Origin: Podocnemis expansa
Lineage: Eukaryota > Chordata > Testudines > Podocnemididae
Assembly: GCA_007922195.1 (NCBI GenBank)
Contig: ML681963.1
Location: 142,381,723 to 142,445,722 of the forward strand
Reading direction: 5' to 3'
Length of the DNA: 64,000 nucleotides
In this document: positions 44,771 to 58,431 of the stretch, piece by piece
Position numbering within the stretch: position 1 is the stretch's first letter
Layout: each line of letters opens with the position of its first letter
The notes under the pieces: generated by a model
Database searches by the model: none
Told to the model about the DNA's origin: nothing
Seen by the model: the letters and a program-made list of their open reading frames with translations, nothing else
Program-made: the position numbers and the translations under genes

Positions 44771-46612
44771 TTCTAGTTTACTTTAACCCCTGACTAACAG
44801 TGTGTATTACACAGAGGCTTGGGCCCACCAGGCAGAAATGTATCTTATTCAAGGGGAAACAAAGTCTTTCACCAGCAGCTTGATACAGTGATCCCTTGCC
44901 CCCTTGCAATTCTCTCTGCCTTTCTGTCACTGATCCTGTAGCTAGGAAAGAAGACAGTTTTTATCAGCTATCAGTCTTGCTGTCTGTGAGAAAACAGTGG
45001 ACTTCCATGGCATAACTAAGGACAGTGACGTTTCTATGCCAATATGCATTGGTTAAACTGAATGACAATAACACTGTGCAGCAATGAAATTTCAATAAAG
45101 CAAAATTTGCATTGGACATCCATCACTGTAATACCTTTTTCCACACAGCTATATTTTCCGAGGAGAAGCAGTTACCCGGAGGAGAGTGCTTACTAATTAA
45201 AAAAAATGAAGAAAATTAAAAATTGGCACAAACCATTCTGGATTATTCATTTAATGGTCTCTACTGAAAAGTCAATAATTAACAACCCTATCAATTTAGC
45301 ATATCTGATAATTTGTTCTTAGTACAGGGAAATACTGCAAAATCTTAGATACATCAGAGCCTGAGGGAGAGCCTCTTGACGTCATTGGGTTTTGAATCAG
45401 AGACATTGGGATATTAACTGTTGGCAACTTCAGATTTATTAAAGAGACCTATAGGAAAAAAAAATCAGGGGTATGTGCCTATGTTTTTACTTTTCTATGG
45501 CTGATAAAGAAGGCTTGAAAGGCTTTTTCATTTGATTTTGGAATTTTTTTTTTTTTGCATCACGTGTTCTGATAGATAACATTAAAATGAATTATTACAC
45601 AGAAGAATATTCATATTATGCATTTGGCTTTTAATCTGCCAACGACTTAGTATTGAGTTACTATCTTGCATTATTTAATTTTCCTAAAAGGTTCATATCT
45701 CAGCATTCATTTTAGCGATAGCACTTACACATTGTAATGTGATCGGTCATTGGCAGCAGCCTAATTGCCATAATTTCCTTACTTTTTATCACTGATAAAT
45801 GGATTGGAAAAATTCTGTCCTTTCTTTTTAAATCCAAACATTTGTTTTGTAAGCTATTTATTTTTAACATTTTTACTGTGTTGGTGAGGCAGTCACATGC
45901 AGAAATTTCAGTAGTACATACTGGTAGAATTGTAAATCACCCTGAGCAATGAATCCAATGTTTAAAAAAATGCTTAAGTGCAGCCAGGGCACTGAGGGGA
46001 TTAAACCCGATTAAAAAAAAACTTTATTAGTGGGAAGAATATATTTTTCAAATTGTCAAAGAGAAAGAGAAATAATTATTCTCTTCAGGAAAGCACTGCT
46101 CAAGAGCAGTTGCACACCAGCACAACCCACTGAGCGAAGACTATCATTATCTTGATATGTTACATATTAAAAATTGTGAATGGGACTGATATATATGACT
46201 CCTTTTGCTGTGACTCTTTTGATTTCACTATTTAAGCCAGATCAGGACAGGTAAATACTTGAATAGCAGCCTCTAGGGAAAACCCAAGCTGTTGTAGTTG
46301 ATGGTATGGGTGACTGAGCAGGGCATGCGCTAACCTTAGTTTTGTGATTGATAAAAAGGGATTTAAATTAGGAAGTGAGGGGAGAAGGTCGGGAGAGACT
46401 TGTGAAATCTCCACAGTAGGCTTCAATACATGGGTGCAGGAAAACCAGCTAAATGAAAATGTAGTAAGGGATAATGGGACAACACAAGTTACAAAACTGG
46501 ATGATATTTGAAGGCAATAATTGAAATACTTGTGTATTACTGATGCAAAGAGTTTGGGCCTTGAATGCTGTGACTCAGAACTGGATGGAAGCCCCATCAT
46601 AGTGTCATAAGG
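44771..46612. other. No recognisable gene
   Basis: AT-rich sequence with homopolymer runs (for example T near 45546-45557). Nothing was assigned. Confidence 0.5.
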
Positions 46613-46798
46613 CAGTGGTTTACATATTCTTTTCCTCAGGACCCAGTTGAAAATAATCATTTATGCCTGTGCTCCAATAATCACATCTTTCAGCAATGCC
46701 TTCCAGTATTTCAATGGTGGTGGCAGGGGACCCCAGGACCCAGTACCTGACAGTCTGTGACCAGTACTGGGTCCCAACTCATAGTTTCAAAACCACTG
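46613..46798. mobile_element. hAT-like MITE, decayed TSD
   Basis: CAGTGGTTTACATATTC at the left and CAGTGGTTTTGAAACTATG (reverse complement of the right end) form a TIR of the CAGTGGTT type. The interior repeats the phrase GGACCCAGT. The flanking octamers are only weakly alike. Confidence 0.5.
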
Positions 46799-49714
46799 CT
46801 ATAGGATACTGCATTTTTTTAAAAGTGTCCTTTAGCTAAAGTGTAAAATGGAGGTCCCCATTGCTTGTCCCTTAAAGATGCTATACAAGTTGCTTAAATG
46901 GCAGGGTGTTAACAAGGTGAACTGGCCAGATTCTGACTGGAGTAATTTTATTTGTCCTACCTAAATATGATCTTTTATTTTCAATTGCATACAGATTTTT
47001 TTCTGTGCTTGTACTAAGCTAATGCATAGTGATTTCTGTGTAATGAGTCTGAATTTGGGGGGGTGGAGGAAGTGATTCCTGAAATTGTTGTAAATCAGTT
47101 TGTAAAGCACTTTGGAATGAGATAGTCACTATATAAATGGAAACTACTATATTATAAACTCACTATCAGGTTTGGGAATGGAAGCATTTTATATATTTCT
47201 ATTCTCAACTTCATTTGTCTTTGCCAGGAGTGTACAGATTTTGTGGGTGAGTAGGTTTAGGAGTACTGTAATTATTTTATTGACTTGACTCCTGCACCAA
47301 CTGTGTCAACATCGTACACTATTAATGAGGTGAAACCAGCTGCCAAAAAAGCCTTTTCCAAAGCTTAAATAATTGAAGAGCTTGGCTGATGTTCTCAGAA
47401 GGTTAAGCTGCCTATCTTAATCAACTGGCTTTGCAAAGAATTTTGCTATGATGGTAAGTGAGCATGGTTCCCTTAGCAATAGTGGAAAGTGTGTTAATCA
47501 GAGCCAGATTTAAGACTAAACCCATGCAGCTGCCAAATGTGGTTCTGGAATAGGGAGTGTGGTGTATGGGTGCAAATCAGACTACTTATTTTTAGAGCCT
47601 GTAGCATTTCTGCTATTTTACAAACAGTAATGTGGCTTGACTAGTTGTAGTTATTATGTCGACCCTTTAAGGCAGGATAAAAGACGAACACTGTCCTCTG
47701 TCTTGATCTGAGTCCAGAATGAGTGGAGTTCTGTAAAAGGTAGTCCCCTGCGATGGGCCTTGGAGTTTGTCACAGCAAGGAATGCTGGCAAGGAGTGTGA
47801 GGAGATATAGTGCCTCAATCAAAGCCAACTGAAATCTGTGGAAAGATTTCCAGTAATTTTAATGAGATTGAAATTAAGTCAGGAGACAGCTCCTGTTCTG
47901 GTAAATCCCTGTTCTGAAAGATGTTGGTCGTGGTAGTCCTTGGCATGCCTTCCTAGCATTCCATGCTTTTAACTTGTATCAGTCCCAAGAACAACAAGAC
48001 TCAGAATTCCACTCATTCTAGGCTGCAATCAATAATATGGCTAACCCTGCCTAAGAGGCCAGCACCTTTTTTACCACCTGTTTATGAAGTTAGTAGTGTA
48101 GGATTAAAAGTGATGTAATAAATAACATTAACTTCCGTTTAGATAATGACTTTCTTGGAAAGGATTCCAAAGTGCTTTACCAGTGATATACACTTACACA
48201 GTCAGACTGTGCATCAGATAGTTTCACACCTTGTAGACAGAAATATGAAGTTTAAATTGCACATCATAGGCTACTCCAGCATATTCCTCTCTGAGATTTC
48301 ATAGCAGTTGAGAGATCATAAAAAAGGCATATACACAAGTCGAATGTAGAGGAATGAAAAGGCTTCATGGAGCTCTGACTTGATGACTCATGTCCACGTC
48401 AAGCTTAACCATCTATAGTTGTTCAGAATTACTACTGTAAATGAGTTAGGGCCTTAACCAATTAACCACAGAGATTAACCAAATTTCTTCTTTGGTCTGA
48501 TATGTTTCTAAAACAGTGTATCTGATGATTTCTAGAGACTGACTATTTTCTATGGTCTAATACTGTTAGAAGTGAAAAAAGAGATCAACCTGATCCAGGG
48601 CTTACCTTAATTTTCACTATTCTTAATCTACCAAGAATCCGGGAATAAATCCTTACTGCACAGATCCTCCCCATGTCAGACACAATAGAGATAATACAAA
48701 TCAGCACAGGCAACTCCTGTGATATTAACATGTCTCTCATAATATTTTGATCATTGGTTATTTTGGATATTTTTATTTTAAAGACTCAGCTACTGGAGTT
48801 AGGAGACTGTAGGAGAATTTCAGCTTTCCATTCAGTAGAATGGTAGCAGGTTAAAGTGCTATGTAAAAACAACACTACAAGAGGATGTGTATGTTATGGA
48901 AGATTTCAGGGAAGATCTAACACATGGACTTTACAGCTTATGTAAAAGAGATATATACATATTTAAAACAGATTATGGATTTTATGCAAGGAGCAGTATA
49001 TTCTATTATTATGTATTATTAAGTAATTATGTATCTTCTTAACTACAAATGAGAGTAAAAGTATTTATCTTGAGGACTTTACAATCTAGAATCTTAACTT
49101 TTCATGCAAATACTACAATACATAAATAATTTTAGGCACATGTATAAGTGTTTGCAGGATCATGACCTAAATCTCAATTATTCCTTGATACATCCCATTT
49201 AGTCAAGAGCCAAGCCTTAAGGGGTTTTCTTTTTCATTTGTAGCAAAAATAAGGGCACCAAGGAAGGGCAATGTCTTCTGTTTTTTCACAAAATCAGTGA
49301 AGAACATTGCAGGCCACATCCTCAGTTGGTGACTCAAATGAAATGCCATTGAGTCACACCAGCTGATGATCTGGACCCAATTTTTTTTAATTTTTGTATT
49401 TTCAGTGTGAATTGACTTTACTGCTCTAAAAGTAGAGAACCAGCTGAAATCAAAACCAAATATAAAATGCCAGGTGTTGAAATCCAAATTTGGATCTTTT
49501 ATCTGACTTTTGATCATGACCACTGCCTTTAAAATGAACCAAGTCAACCCAAACTTCCCCTTCCCCGAAACACTGAAATATTTCAGATCAGATCTGAATT
49601 AATTTATTGTTCAAGTCCAGTTTTGACTGGAAGTTGCTAGCTGCTATGTGAGTTAAATAACAGGTCAGACATTATTGGATACATTCTGCACCATGCCACA
49701 CTGGTGAAACTTGA
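46799..49714. other. No recognisable gene
   Basis: TTTGTAAAGCACTTTGGAAT and ACTATATAAATGG near 47100-47140 look like an old SINE tail. The rest is unassigned. Confidence 0.45.
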
Positions 49715-50090
49715 TTAATGGATTCCAAGGCCAGAAGGGACCATTGTGATTATCTAGTCTGATTTCCTTTACAAAACAGGTAGAACTTTGTCAAAATAAT
49801 TTTTAGAGAATATGTTTTAGAAAAACATCCAATCTTGATTTAATAATTATCACTGATTGAGAAGCCTCCATGACTCTTGGTAAATTATTCCAACTATTAA
49901 TTATTCTCACTGTTAAAAATTTATGCCTTATTCCAGTCTGAATTTGTCTAGCATCAACTTCCACTCATTGGACTGTGTTATACCTGATCTAGTAGTATTA
50001 AAATCATGGATTTCAATAAATCAACACAATTTGGCTAGGAGTGCAGGCAAATACCTAATAATTTGTTAAATTTGGAATGTACATTGTTTT
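49715..50090 (-). mobile_element. CR1 3'-end fragment
   Basis: CCAAGGCCAGAAGGGACCAT, TATCTAGTCTGATTTCC, AAAACATCCAATCTTGATTT and ATTCTCACTGTTAAAAATTT are antisense CR1 3'-end landmarks in the expected order. Confidence 0.75.
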
Positions 50091-52704
50091 AATATACTGA
50101 TCTGATGCCATCATCTACACAAGTGGCTGCTCAGAAATTGCAGTCAACTTCTTCCACAGCAATCAACAGCTCTGTTACGCAAGGTTTTCAACTGACTTTA
50201 GGAAATGTTAGATTAGACCCCAAGCTAGCAGGAAATTTTCATGCACTGCTGGGCACCTTGTCAGATCCATGAAATATATATTTTTAAATGTTACAAATTT
50301 ATTGAAATTTTAATAAATATGAGTAAACTTTTTGCAGATACAAAACACACTTGTTTCAACATGAAATAACAAAAGCTCATGCAATAAATAAATTTGTTAG
50401 TCTTTAAAAGGGCCACAGGACTCTCTGTTTCTTTCTACTGTATCTTTTGTATTCACTTATTTTGTACTTTTATATTATATAAAATGATAATTGGAATAGT
50501 GATATTCTATACAAAGTATTGTATTTAATATTGAACATAATAAAAATCAAAATATAATCAATGAAAAGTTGAGGCAAAACTTTTTTACCTTATTAAACCA
50601 ACAGCTTTTACCTTATCACAATGAAACATTTCAACATTATCAAAACAAAGCTTTCTGATGTTTTGAAATTATTTTTTTTTAATTTTAATTTAGTCAGAAA
50701 TGCTGAAATTTTGGCAACTTGTTCTGAATTGGAATAAACTATTCTTCAAAGTGGAAATTCTGGTTTCTGGCCAGATCTGGTATGTATACAATTGCAGTAC
50801 ATACGATGAAATAAGCAGTAACTCTGACTACAACAAATATACTAGGTGCTTACCAGTAAAGAGCTGCATTGTCACTGATACTGCCTAGGTTCGCAAAGGG
50901 TTGGGCAGAGTTTGAAAGGCATCCTCACCAAAGAGCACTTGTTGCACCAAGACCAATGTGGAAGAGGCAGTGCAAGCTGGCTGCATTCAGCAAGATACTT
51001 ATCGAAGCATCTGTCTTTACACACATTGGTAGTCCATGCATTCATGCAGCTGGACCCATATTTAAGCACTTTATTGCATGGAGACCCAAGTAAGACATAC
51101 CTATTGCCTCAGCTCCTTGCCTCCATACCAGTAAACAGAGCTGAATGGGAAGAAGGAGGGAACAGATGCTGCATCATTTCAAACGTGTCAGAGATGCAAC
51201 TGCAGCAAGCATTTATCTGGAAGGATTTGGGCCTCATAAATTAGCATGCCTCGTTGAGCTCTTGATGCAGTGACTCCACCTTGCCCTCTTAATTGCCCCC
51301 TTCCCCCCCCACACCAACCATCCAGAGCTGTGCCATAAAGCAGCCATTTTGCTTTAAACCTCGTTAGGTTTTTTGTAACTTATACAAAACTCAAAGAAAG
51401 AATTTGTGTAATCTATATTTCTCCCGACATTGATCCTTCAGAACAACCAGACTAAGGAAATGTGTTTGGTCAGGCACATATGTCTCCATTTGTTTGGTAA
51501 GGTCTTGAGCCTAAACTGATGTGGTCTCCAAGGAATTTCAGGGGGTGTGCAAAAGGGAAGAATCGGTGAGATGGAATGGCATTGGCAAGTCCCCCTATTC
51601 AAAACTGTATCTGGATAGTATTTGTCATAGGTAACCTGTCTTTGATTAGTTTATTACCAGCATATGGCCTTTAGTAGAGGAATGAAATTTATCTTCTGTT
51701 TCCATCAGGTTGAAGTTCTCTATATTGAATAGACTTTATTATACTCTTAAAGTGGCACTTCTTTAATCTTTGCTATTAACATAAAATGATAAACAATCAG
51801 TACAGTAACATATGGCTTGTTAAAATGGCTTATCTTTCCCTACCTTTTATCTTGTTATGGTACCCTCATATCTCTTTTGGAATTTGTTTATCGATGAGAT
51901 TCCAATTAATTCTCTATGTTTGCAAATCATATAACAATTTGCTTCCTGTTAGAAACATTGGAGAAATCTTTCTGCAGGATTTTCAGATGTCTGGTTCTCA
52001 GTATAAGAATAAATGTCTGTACTCTCTGTTATTTGAAATATGTTTGTGCAGCATTTAGTATAATGGGGTGCTGATCCATAATTATGGCTTCCAAATGCTA
52101 TGGTTAAGCAAATAAGATAAAAAAATGCAATAATAAATAATGAATATTGTTTCTAAACTATAAGTATGATGTGCTGCAGCCCCTCCCCACAACGTGCCTG
52201 TAAAGTGATCTGTGTATTTTTTTTTTTTGTTCACCCTTACAATGTAACAGTGGATTGTCTAATGCAAAGTAAGTCATGTAATGTGTTTTTGGAATGCAGA
52301 TGGCATGCTGTACATTACTGTTGTCGTAGCATGTTTCCTGCAACATCATTCATAGGTACTGATATGAAACACGTCCCCAAATATATTCCACATGGCTCAA
52401 GTGGAGGCAGACGAACAGAGCCAGGTTCACACACACTCAGTGAAGGTATGTATACAAGGACAATGCAGACTAAATGCCTGTGTGGATTGAAGGGGGAACA
52501 AATCATGGGATCTCAAGAAAATGGGTGGGGGAGGTGCTGAGTGTGTTTTGAAGAGAAAAAGACATACTTGGAACTGGATAAGTTTCTTCTCTGGAAGCCA
52601 CCTTCTAAGCAACATCAAGGATTGATACCTATCCACATGGTAGGAAGGATCTGGCTACAAAATCATCAGTAGCCAAACCTATGTGGGTAGGGAAAAAAAA
52701 AAAA
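50091..52704. other. No recognisable gene; one short repeat copy
   Basis: A copy of the AAAGCTCATGCAATAAATAA...TTAGTCTTTAAAAGGGCCAC repeat tail lies at 50365-50435. The rest is unassigned AT-rich sequence; a T run sits at about 52219-52229. Confidence 0.5.
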
Positions 52705-52794
52705 GCAAGGAGTCTTGTGGCACTTAAAGACTAACAGATTTATTAATTGTGATTAATAAATCTGTTAGTCTTTAAGTGCCACAAGGCTCCTTGC
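52705..52794. repeat. Near-perfect 43-bp-arm palindrome made of a repeat tail
   Basis: Left arm 52705-52747 and right arm 52752-52794 are complementary except for one mismatch (AGTCTTGTGG against AGCCTTGTGG) around the 4-base loop TGTG. Each arm is the TTAGTCTTTAAGTGCCACA tail found singly at 39200/40302 and 50390. Poly(A) flanks the left side and TTGTTTTTGC the right. After 52794 the tail continues with CTAACACGGCTGCCCC. Confidence 0.9.
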
Positions 52795-52835
52795 TTGTTT
52801 TTGCTTTACTAGCCTAACACGGCTGCCCCATTTGG

Positions 52836-53212
52836 AACTATGTGGGTAGGGTAGACATCGTCTATTACAGTGATCTTAGTTTAGAATGTAAGTTATCTTT
52901 TATTTGATTGTGGTTTTCTCCTAAACAGATTAATTATCTGATTTTATATTGATTTGATGTAAACTCACTTACAATAATTTTTAATCAATAAAGTTCTATT
53001 TGTTTTATCTAGGCAGAGAAATGTTGGATGAGTAGCTCTGAAGGCCTTACTGAGAGCAAAAAAATGATGCATATTGATTTCTTTGTTAAACTGATGCACT
53101 GGTGTAAACGAGCTTGCAAGGCCCAGTGGGCATGCACTGACTCTTTCAAAGATGGAAGTTCCCAGTATTGCATCTGGAAGCTGGTGGTGCTCACTGGGGG
53201 CCATCCCCTGGG
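52836..53212. other. No recognisable gene
   Basis: Short unassigned segment between the palindrome and a hAT copy. Confidence 0.5.
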
Positions 53213-53556
53213 CAATGTTCCCTCTAATTTTTCGTAGGCTGTGTGAGCACAAAATTTCTTTAGTGCAAATTTTCAGAACCAGTGTCCAAATTTGTGCGCA
53301 CTCCAGTGAGCATGGTCAAACTTGAAGCAAGTGTGTATGATGCAAATAATATCTAAGTTTTATTTCAATATGGTGATGGAAATGAGTTTATAAATTACAA
53401 AACCTTATTTGAAACATGCTACTTGAAACCTCCTTCTTAAAGTAGCATACAAATATTAGTACTGTTGAATTATTTTGTGCACGCTTTATTTTGTTGTGTG
53501 CGTGGGTTTCATGACCTGTGTATGCTCACACATGGGCACAGCTTAGAGGGAGCGTA
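53213..53556. mobile_element. 344-bp hAT-like element of the CAATGTTCCCTCTAA family
   Basis: The left end CAATGTTCCCTCTAATTT pairs with the right end (reverse complement) TACGCTCCCTCTAAGCTG. The flanks CCCCTGGG and GCCCCCGA match at five of eight positions, which fits an old 8-bp duplication. Related to 5436-6899, 15297 and 62461. Confidence 0.6.
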
Positions 53557-55568
53557 GCCCCCGAGTGGCTAGTGAGAAGGCACTTCCACTACCTCATAGA
53601 CTGATTACATGCTGGAGGCTGGGCATGAGCTGACCCAGGAGTACGGGTTTACATAGCGAGACAGGGTAAGTCAGGCCCCAGGAGTGGAGCATTTGGTTGG
53701 CCCAGTTGCACTGCAGTCCAGATTGCAGGATGAGAATGTCACAAAGAGTTGTCAATTTTCTTGCTAGATTCTTATTACTCTTCCAAAGCCCTCATTTGAA
53801 CTGTGGACCAGCTCCTTAGCTGATATAAATTTGCATGTTTCTATTGAAATCAGAGGGGTTCTACTCATGCTTAAAAGGAAGAGTTAGGGATTTGACATGC
53901 ATTTTGCCTGAAATTCCTCCATTGACTTCAGATTACCTCAGGGATAAATTGATTCAATATATTTAACTCTTTTTACATTGTTTTACAATCTTGTATGCAA
54001 GTGAACAGGAAATAGATTGCCAGGATATATGCTAGAATACACTGTGCCACTTTTTTTCTTTAAAAAAAGGAAATTCTTCCCACTACACAGGTTGAGTAGT
54101 TATGCTTACCAGGTGAGGTACTGACAGAGAAACTTACCTGTTTCTGCTAATACAGCCATGAGCCTCCAGTAGATTCCATGGTTCCTGCAATTCTAGTTCA
54201 TTAGAGGCAATGGATGGTGGACTAGTGCATGGTGACAAGTCCACTGTCCTCAGACACAGTCCTCCCCAGTCTGCCTGCCCCCAAACCCCTCCCACGGAAC
54301 AGCACAATACCCGAAAAGATGTTTTCTGTGGCAGACAGAGGATGCATGGTCTTTGCAGGTACTCTCAAAATTTTCATCTTGTTCTGAACTGCCAGGCTTC
54401 TCAACCCCTGCTTGTCCCTGTAAAACAGAATCCTAAGGGCTGGATTCTCTCCTCTGATGGAATCACTTTGCATTGCATCAGCAGGCAAGGTGGCTTGAAG
54501 CCCATAGAGATAGCTAGTGAGGAATTACCTATGTGCCAGGTAGCTACTGTTCTGATAGTGAAAAACTGGCAGAGCTGGTTGTGCCAGTCACCCACTACCG
54601 CAAGCTCCTGTCTGAGGGCATTAAAGGGATGGGGAATAGACAAGGTAGCTCAGTGTGTGGAGTGGGTTAGTGGAACAGTGTCCTGCTAAGTCCGATACTC
54701 TACTTGTGTAAGTCTGGGCTGCTCTTGTTCAGCTCTAACTTGAGACAGGCTGGATAACCCTTAGTCAGGAAGCCAAAATCATCTCCCCTATCTTCAGTCT
54801 ATCCAGTCAGGGCCTGCATATTTAGCACAGCCCTGCTCACTCTGTTTACCTTTAAATGGCTACCAGCGACCGCACAATATATACCTATTGCATTGAGCGC
54901 AGTGGTACAAGCACAGGATCATTTCTTTGCTATTGGGGAACTTTTATCAATCTGTTCCCCTTCATTAGCATAAGAAATTTCACACAATCAAATACACTAA
55001 TAAAGCAGGGAGCACTAACCCCATTTACATTTGTTTCACTACTTCTAGTCTATGAGACACCAAAGCAATAAAGTGGAGCAGGTAGGATTGGAAATGTAGA
55101 AGAAAAAGCATTTAGATGAAGGTTCCCTGTTCTTAACTACTCTTTAGATCTGATCTGGAATCTAGAATTTACTGTCTTGTGTTGAGATCTGTTTCAGGCA
55201 GGAGGGGCAGAGGATTGTCAGGGCTTTGGTTATGGCTCTTGATTCTGAAAGAGAACTTGCGCCAACCTTGGTATGAAAAAGAGCAGCCACTGGGCTGTTC
55301 TTACTTATGTTATCTTGCTATGGCCCTGGTGGCTGCCATGCCCTCTATTCTGGAGCAGATGGTGTGAGAGGTGGCACAAAGTTCTCCCCACCTAAACATT
55401 GAGGGAACTCTCAGATGCTAGCTACAACCAGATTTGAACTCCTTTTCACAGCCAGATTGGAGTATAAAAACTGGCACTCTTGTTTGAGACTCCTGAGATG
55501 GCAAGAAATTTTCTTCCCACAAAGACAACATTCACAGAATTCACAAAAGTCCCAAACTTAGACTATAA
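53557..55568. other. No recognisable gene
   Basis: Open frames at 54210-54689 and 55179-55367 have no recognisable motif and no splice context that convinces. Confidence 0.45.
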
Positions 55569-55778
55569 CAGTGGTCTCAAATATGTGGCCCGTGGGCCAC
55601 ATGTGGCCCCTAAAGCTATTTCCTGAGGCCTGCAACGACACTATTGTTACCAATATTTGCAATATCATTGTATGAAACATTTTCAGTGGTGTGCGCCTCA
55701 GGCTAGCATACTAGTCCTCATGTGGCCCTCTACTAGTCCTCATGTGGCCCTCATGGTGATTTGAGCTTGAGACCCCTG
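55569..55778. mobile_element. 210-bp hAT MITE
   Basis: CAGTGGTCTCAAA at the left and CAGGGGTCTCAAGC (reverse complement) at the right are the termini. The flanking octamers GACTATAA and TACTATAA differ by one base. The interior includes GTGGCCCGTGGGCCACATG and an exact tandem duplication of CTAGTCCTCATGTGGCCCTC near 55710-55752. Confidence 0.75.
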
Positions 55779-55786
55779 TACTATAA

Positions 55787-56204
55787 GAACTCTCTTCCCA
55801 GTATGGCTACCCATTTGCATCCACACAGATGATAGATTGGACCTAATAATCTTCACATGCTGTTTTTCCACTGGTATAACTCCTGTGATATTAATGGAAA
55901 GACTTCTGATTTACATCAGTGTAGCAAGATAATCATTCCCAACATAGCTCTGGAAGCTCCCTTTTCTGTGCCTTTCTCCACAGTTGAAAACAATAAGACT
56001 TTCTTTTTTTTTAAAGAATACTGAATACAAAGTATCACTCAGTTCCAAGATTTAAACCATGGGCCTTTGCAATAACCTTTTTATATTCTTTCCATGTTAT
56101 AATAATACTTCCTATCTAGGAATGTGGTTACTGTCTTGCTCACAAATTCTGTGAAGAACCAACTGAAGAACAAATTAAGGCCAAAGTCAGTGGCTACATT
56201 CAGT
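55787..56204. other. No recognisable gene
   Basis: Unassigned sequence. Confidence 0.5.
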
Positions 56205-56960
56205 CAAACCAGTAGTCTCAGAGACCTGTTTTTTTTTCACACAAGCCAAGCAAAGTAGGGCTTCTGAGAAAAGGCACTCACAAAAGCCTTTGCATTGCAC
56301 CATTCTAGCAAGTCAGAAAGGCAGAAAGAGAAACCTCATAGAAACCTATACCTTCATATAAGCTTAGGAACTAGAAATTCTGATCCAATAACTCCTGTAC
56401 CTTAGCAAGCTACAAGTTTTGAGCCAGCAATCTCACAGATATTTGTGACTTCATCACAATAGGAAACTAGAGGTGTTAAACCAGAGATATCACAGGGCCC
56501 CCTCCCTTGACATGAGACCAGCAATGTCAATATTCTGAACCAGATACCTTTCAAAAAGCCTCAACCTTAACAAAAGCTGAAATAAAAATCCAGCCTTTGA
56601 CACAATGCCCCATCAAATGGCCTATGCTTTGACATAAGACCACACCAAGGGGCTCTGCTAGTAATTCCACATAGGCTTGTGTTTTGGTATCAATCCACCA
56701 AGTAGAAATACTGATCAAGAGATGTCACAAAGTCTTATGCTTTGACGTCAGTCAAGCATGTTAAAGCTGTTGGACAACTGAGCTCACAAATAACCATGAT
56801 TTAGTACCACCTCAACAGGCAACAGAAGATGAATCAGAGACCTCTTTTTAGAAACCTGCAAAGTAAAGAGAATAGCCAGTGATGCACAGAGCCTGTGCCT
56901 TGACAACAGGCCATCATCAGTCCATAAGTGCACAGACTAGACTGAAGGTCGGCAGCAACC
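56205..56960. repeat. Ancient tandem array, about 57-bp period, roughly 12 units
   Basis: Units start CACAAAG or similar, followed by CCTATGCTTTGACATCA-like text, then CCAAGTAGAAATNCTGA-like text, then CAGAGATGT. Starts fall near 56278, 56336, 56433, 56490, 56550, 56612, 56668, 56726, 56785 and 56886. Units differ strongly from each other, there is no spacer/repeat alternation as in CRISPR, and no open frame. Confidence 0.65.
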
Positions 56961-57641
56961 ACATTCATCAGGAAATCAGACTGAATATTTCATAATTCAG
57001 GTTCTTACTACATTTAAATATTTGCTGTTGGCAGTCAATCACTAAATACCAAAAGAATGTTTTCACAGGACGTTGGTACTTGTGGTGAACAAAAACAACC
57101 CATGCAAATTTGGAAACAATAGTCTTTTCTTTTTATTAGAATTGAATTAGAATGGTTTTAATTTCAAACAATGTTTGGATCAGATTTTGCTCAAGGTTTC
57201 AATAAAGATTCAGGTATTGGCTTCAGTCAGATCACTTATTCTTTTCATTTTGGCCAGGAACTTTGTATTGAGGATTTGATCCACAGTGCTCTGAGTACTT
57301 GTGTGTGGGAACTGACACATATCAAGAGAACTCAGAATGCTGCAAGCTCAAGATGTGAGTTAGAAAAGTGAATAAGCACTAACTTGGCATGGTCTTAAAG
57401 TGTTAAAAGAAAAAGATTTAATACAGCATCCTATTAAGATCCCGACATCACTATGTACTCTAATTAAAGGGATGGGAAGATTGGGTTGTTATTCATGATG
57501 TATTTTTGGACCTCTTTAATTTCTGATCTTCATGCATGGAATCAAAGAACTATAATGAGAACCGTCAATTGATTTTAAGACAATTGAATTGAGACTATGC
57601 TGATGCATTGGAAATTTCTGCCTGAATGCTCTCAACACGGA
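56961..57641. other. No recognisable gene
   Basis: Unassigned AT-rich sequence before H6. Confidence 0.5.
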
Positions 57642-58022
57642 GGATATGTCCACACTGGAGCCTTAGGTCAACTTAAGGAAGCTTAACTTGACTTATAGTA
57701 TGTTGCGGCCATACTGGGCTTTTATAAAGTTGACTTAAGCGCTTCCTTAACTCAACTTAATAACACCAACTCTGAAGGTTGACTTAACCCAGCGTAGAAA
57801 AGAAATAGCCCTAAGTCAAATTAATTGGCCTCCAGGCCCCATCCCACAGTTCCTGGCCACCAGGAAGACCCTGCCTTGGCCAACCACATGGCAGGACAAA
57901 GCCCTGCCTACCTTGCTCCCCACAGCTGGCCAGGCCTGCCATCTGGCAACACACAGGGTCACAGCCAGCGCTGAAAGTGGACCCCAGCCCTGACATGGAG
58001 GAGGAAGAGGCATTACTCACAG

Positions 58023-58196
58023 GATGAGGTCTTCGAGGGGCACCTCTGGCTTACGGAGCAGTCGGAGGTAGACCAGAGGGCTTGGCATGAGTGGGAGAAT
58101 GCCCACAGGAGGGTTAAACAGGGGATGCTCCAGAGCTTGCTCAACCTGATGAAGCAGCAATCCTGCTCTCTTGAGCACATCAAGGAGCATCTATAG
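58023..58196 (+). pseudogene. Last exon of the H6 SANT-like gene
   Basis: After the acceptor-like TTACTCACAG, a 57-codon frame reads DEVFEGHLWLTEQSEVDQRA then WHEWENAHRRVKQGMLQSLL and NLMKQQSCSLEHIKEHL, ending TAG at 58194. It is helix-rich, like the C-terminal exons of H1, H2 and H4. No SANT domain is found upstream within H6, so the gene is truncated. Confidence 0.55.
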
Positions 58197-58431
58197 CCTT
58201 GGTGGGCTGAGGGTACTCCTGTCTTGGACCCCAAAAGCCCTTGTTGCCAATGGGTCAGGAAATAGGGTGGATAGCTGCAAGCCCAGACCCACCCACCCCA
58301 GGGAAGTAGCACTGGCTCCCCACCCCAACCCTCTTCACCCTCTCCAAACCTCCTTACTCCCCCAAACCTCCCTAGTACCTCCAACCCCCTCAACCCCCTC
58401 AGCTCCCATCCCCAGTCCAGTTCTCCCTATC

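Noticed and set aside
54210..54689. 159-codon open frame as a host exon
   Set aside because: No recognisable domain, no clear splice sites and ordinary intergenic composition.
56205..56960. CRISPR-like array
   Set aside because: The units are diverged throughout, with no constant repeat and unique spacer alternation, and the DNA is vertebrate.
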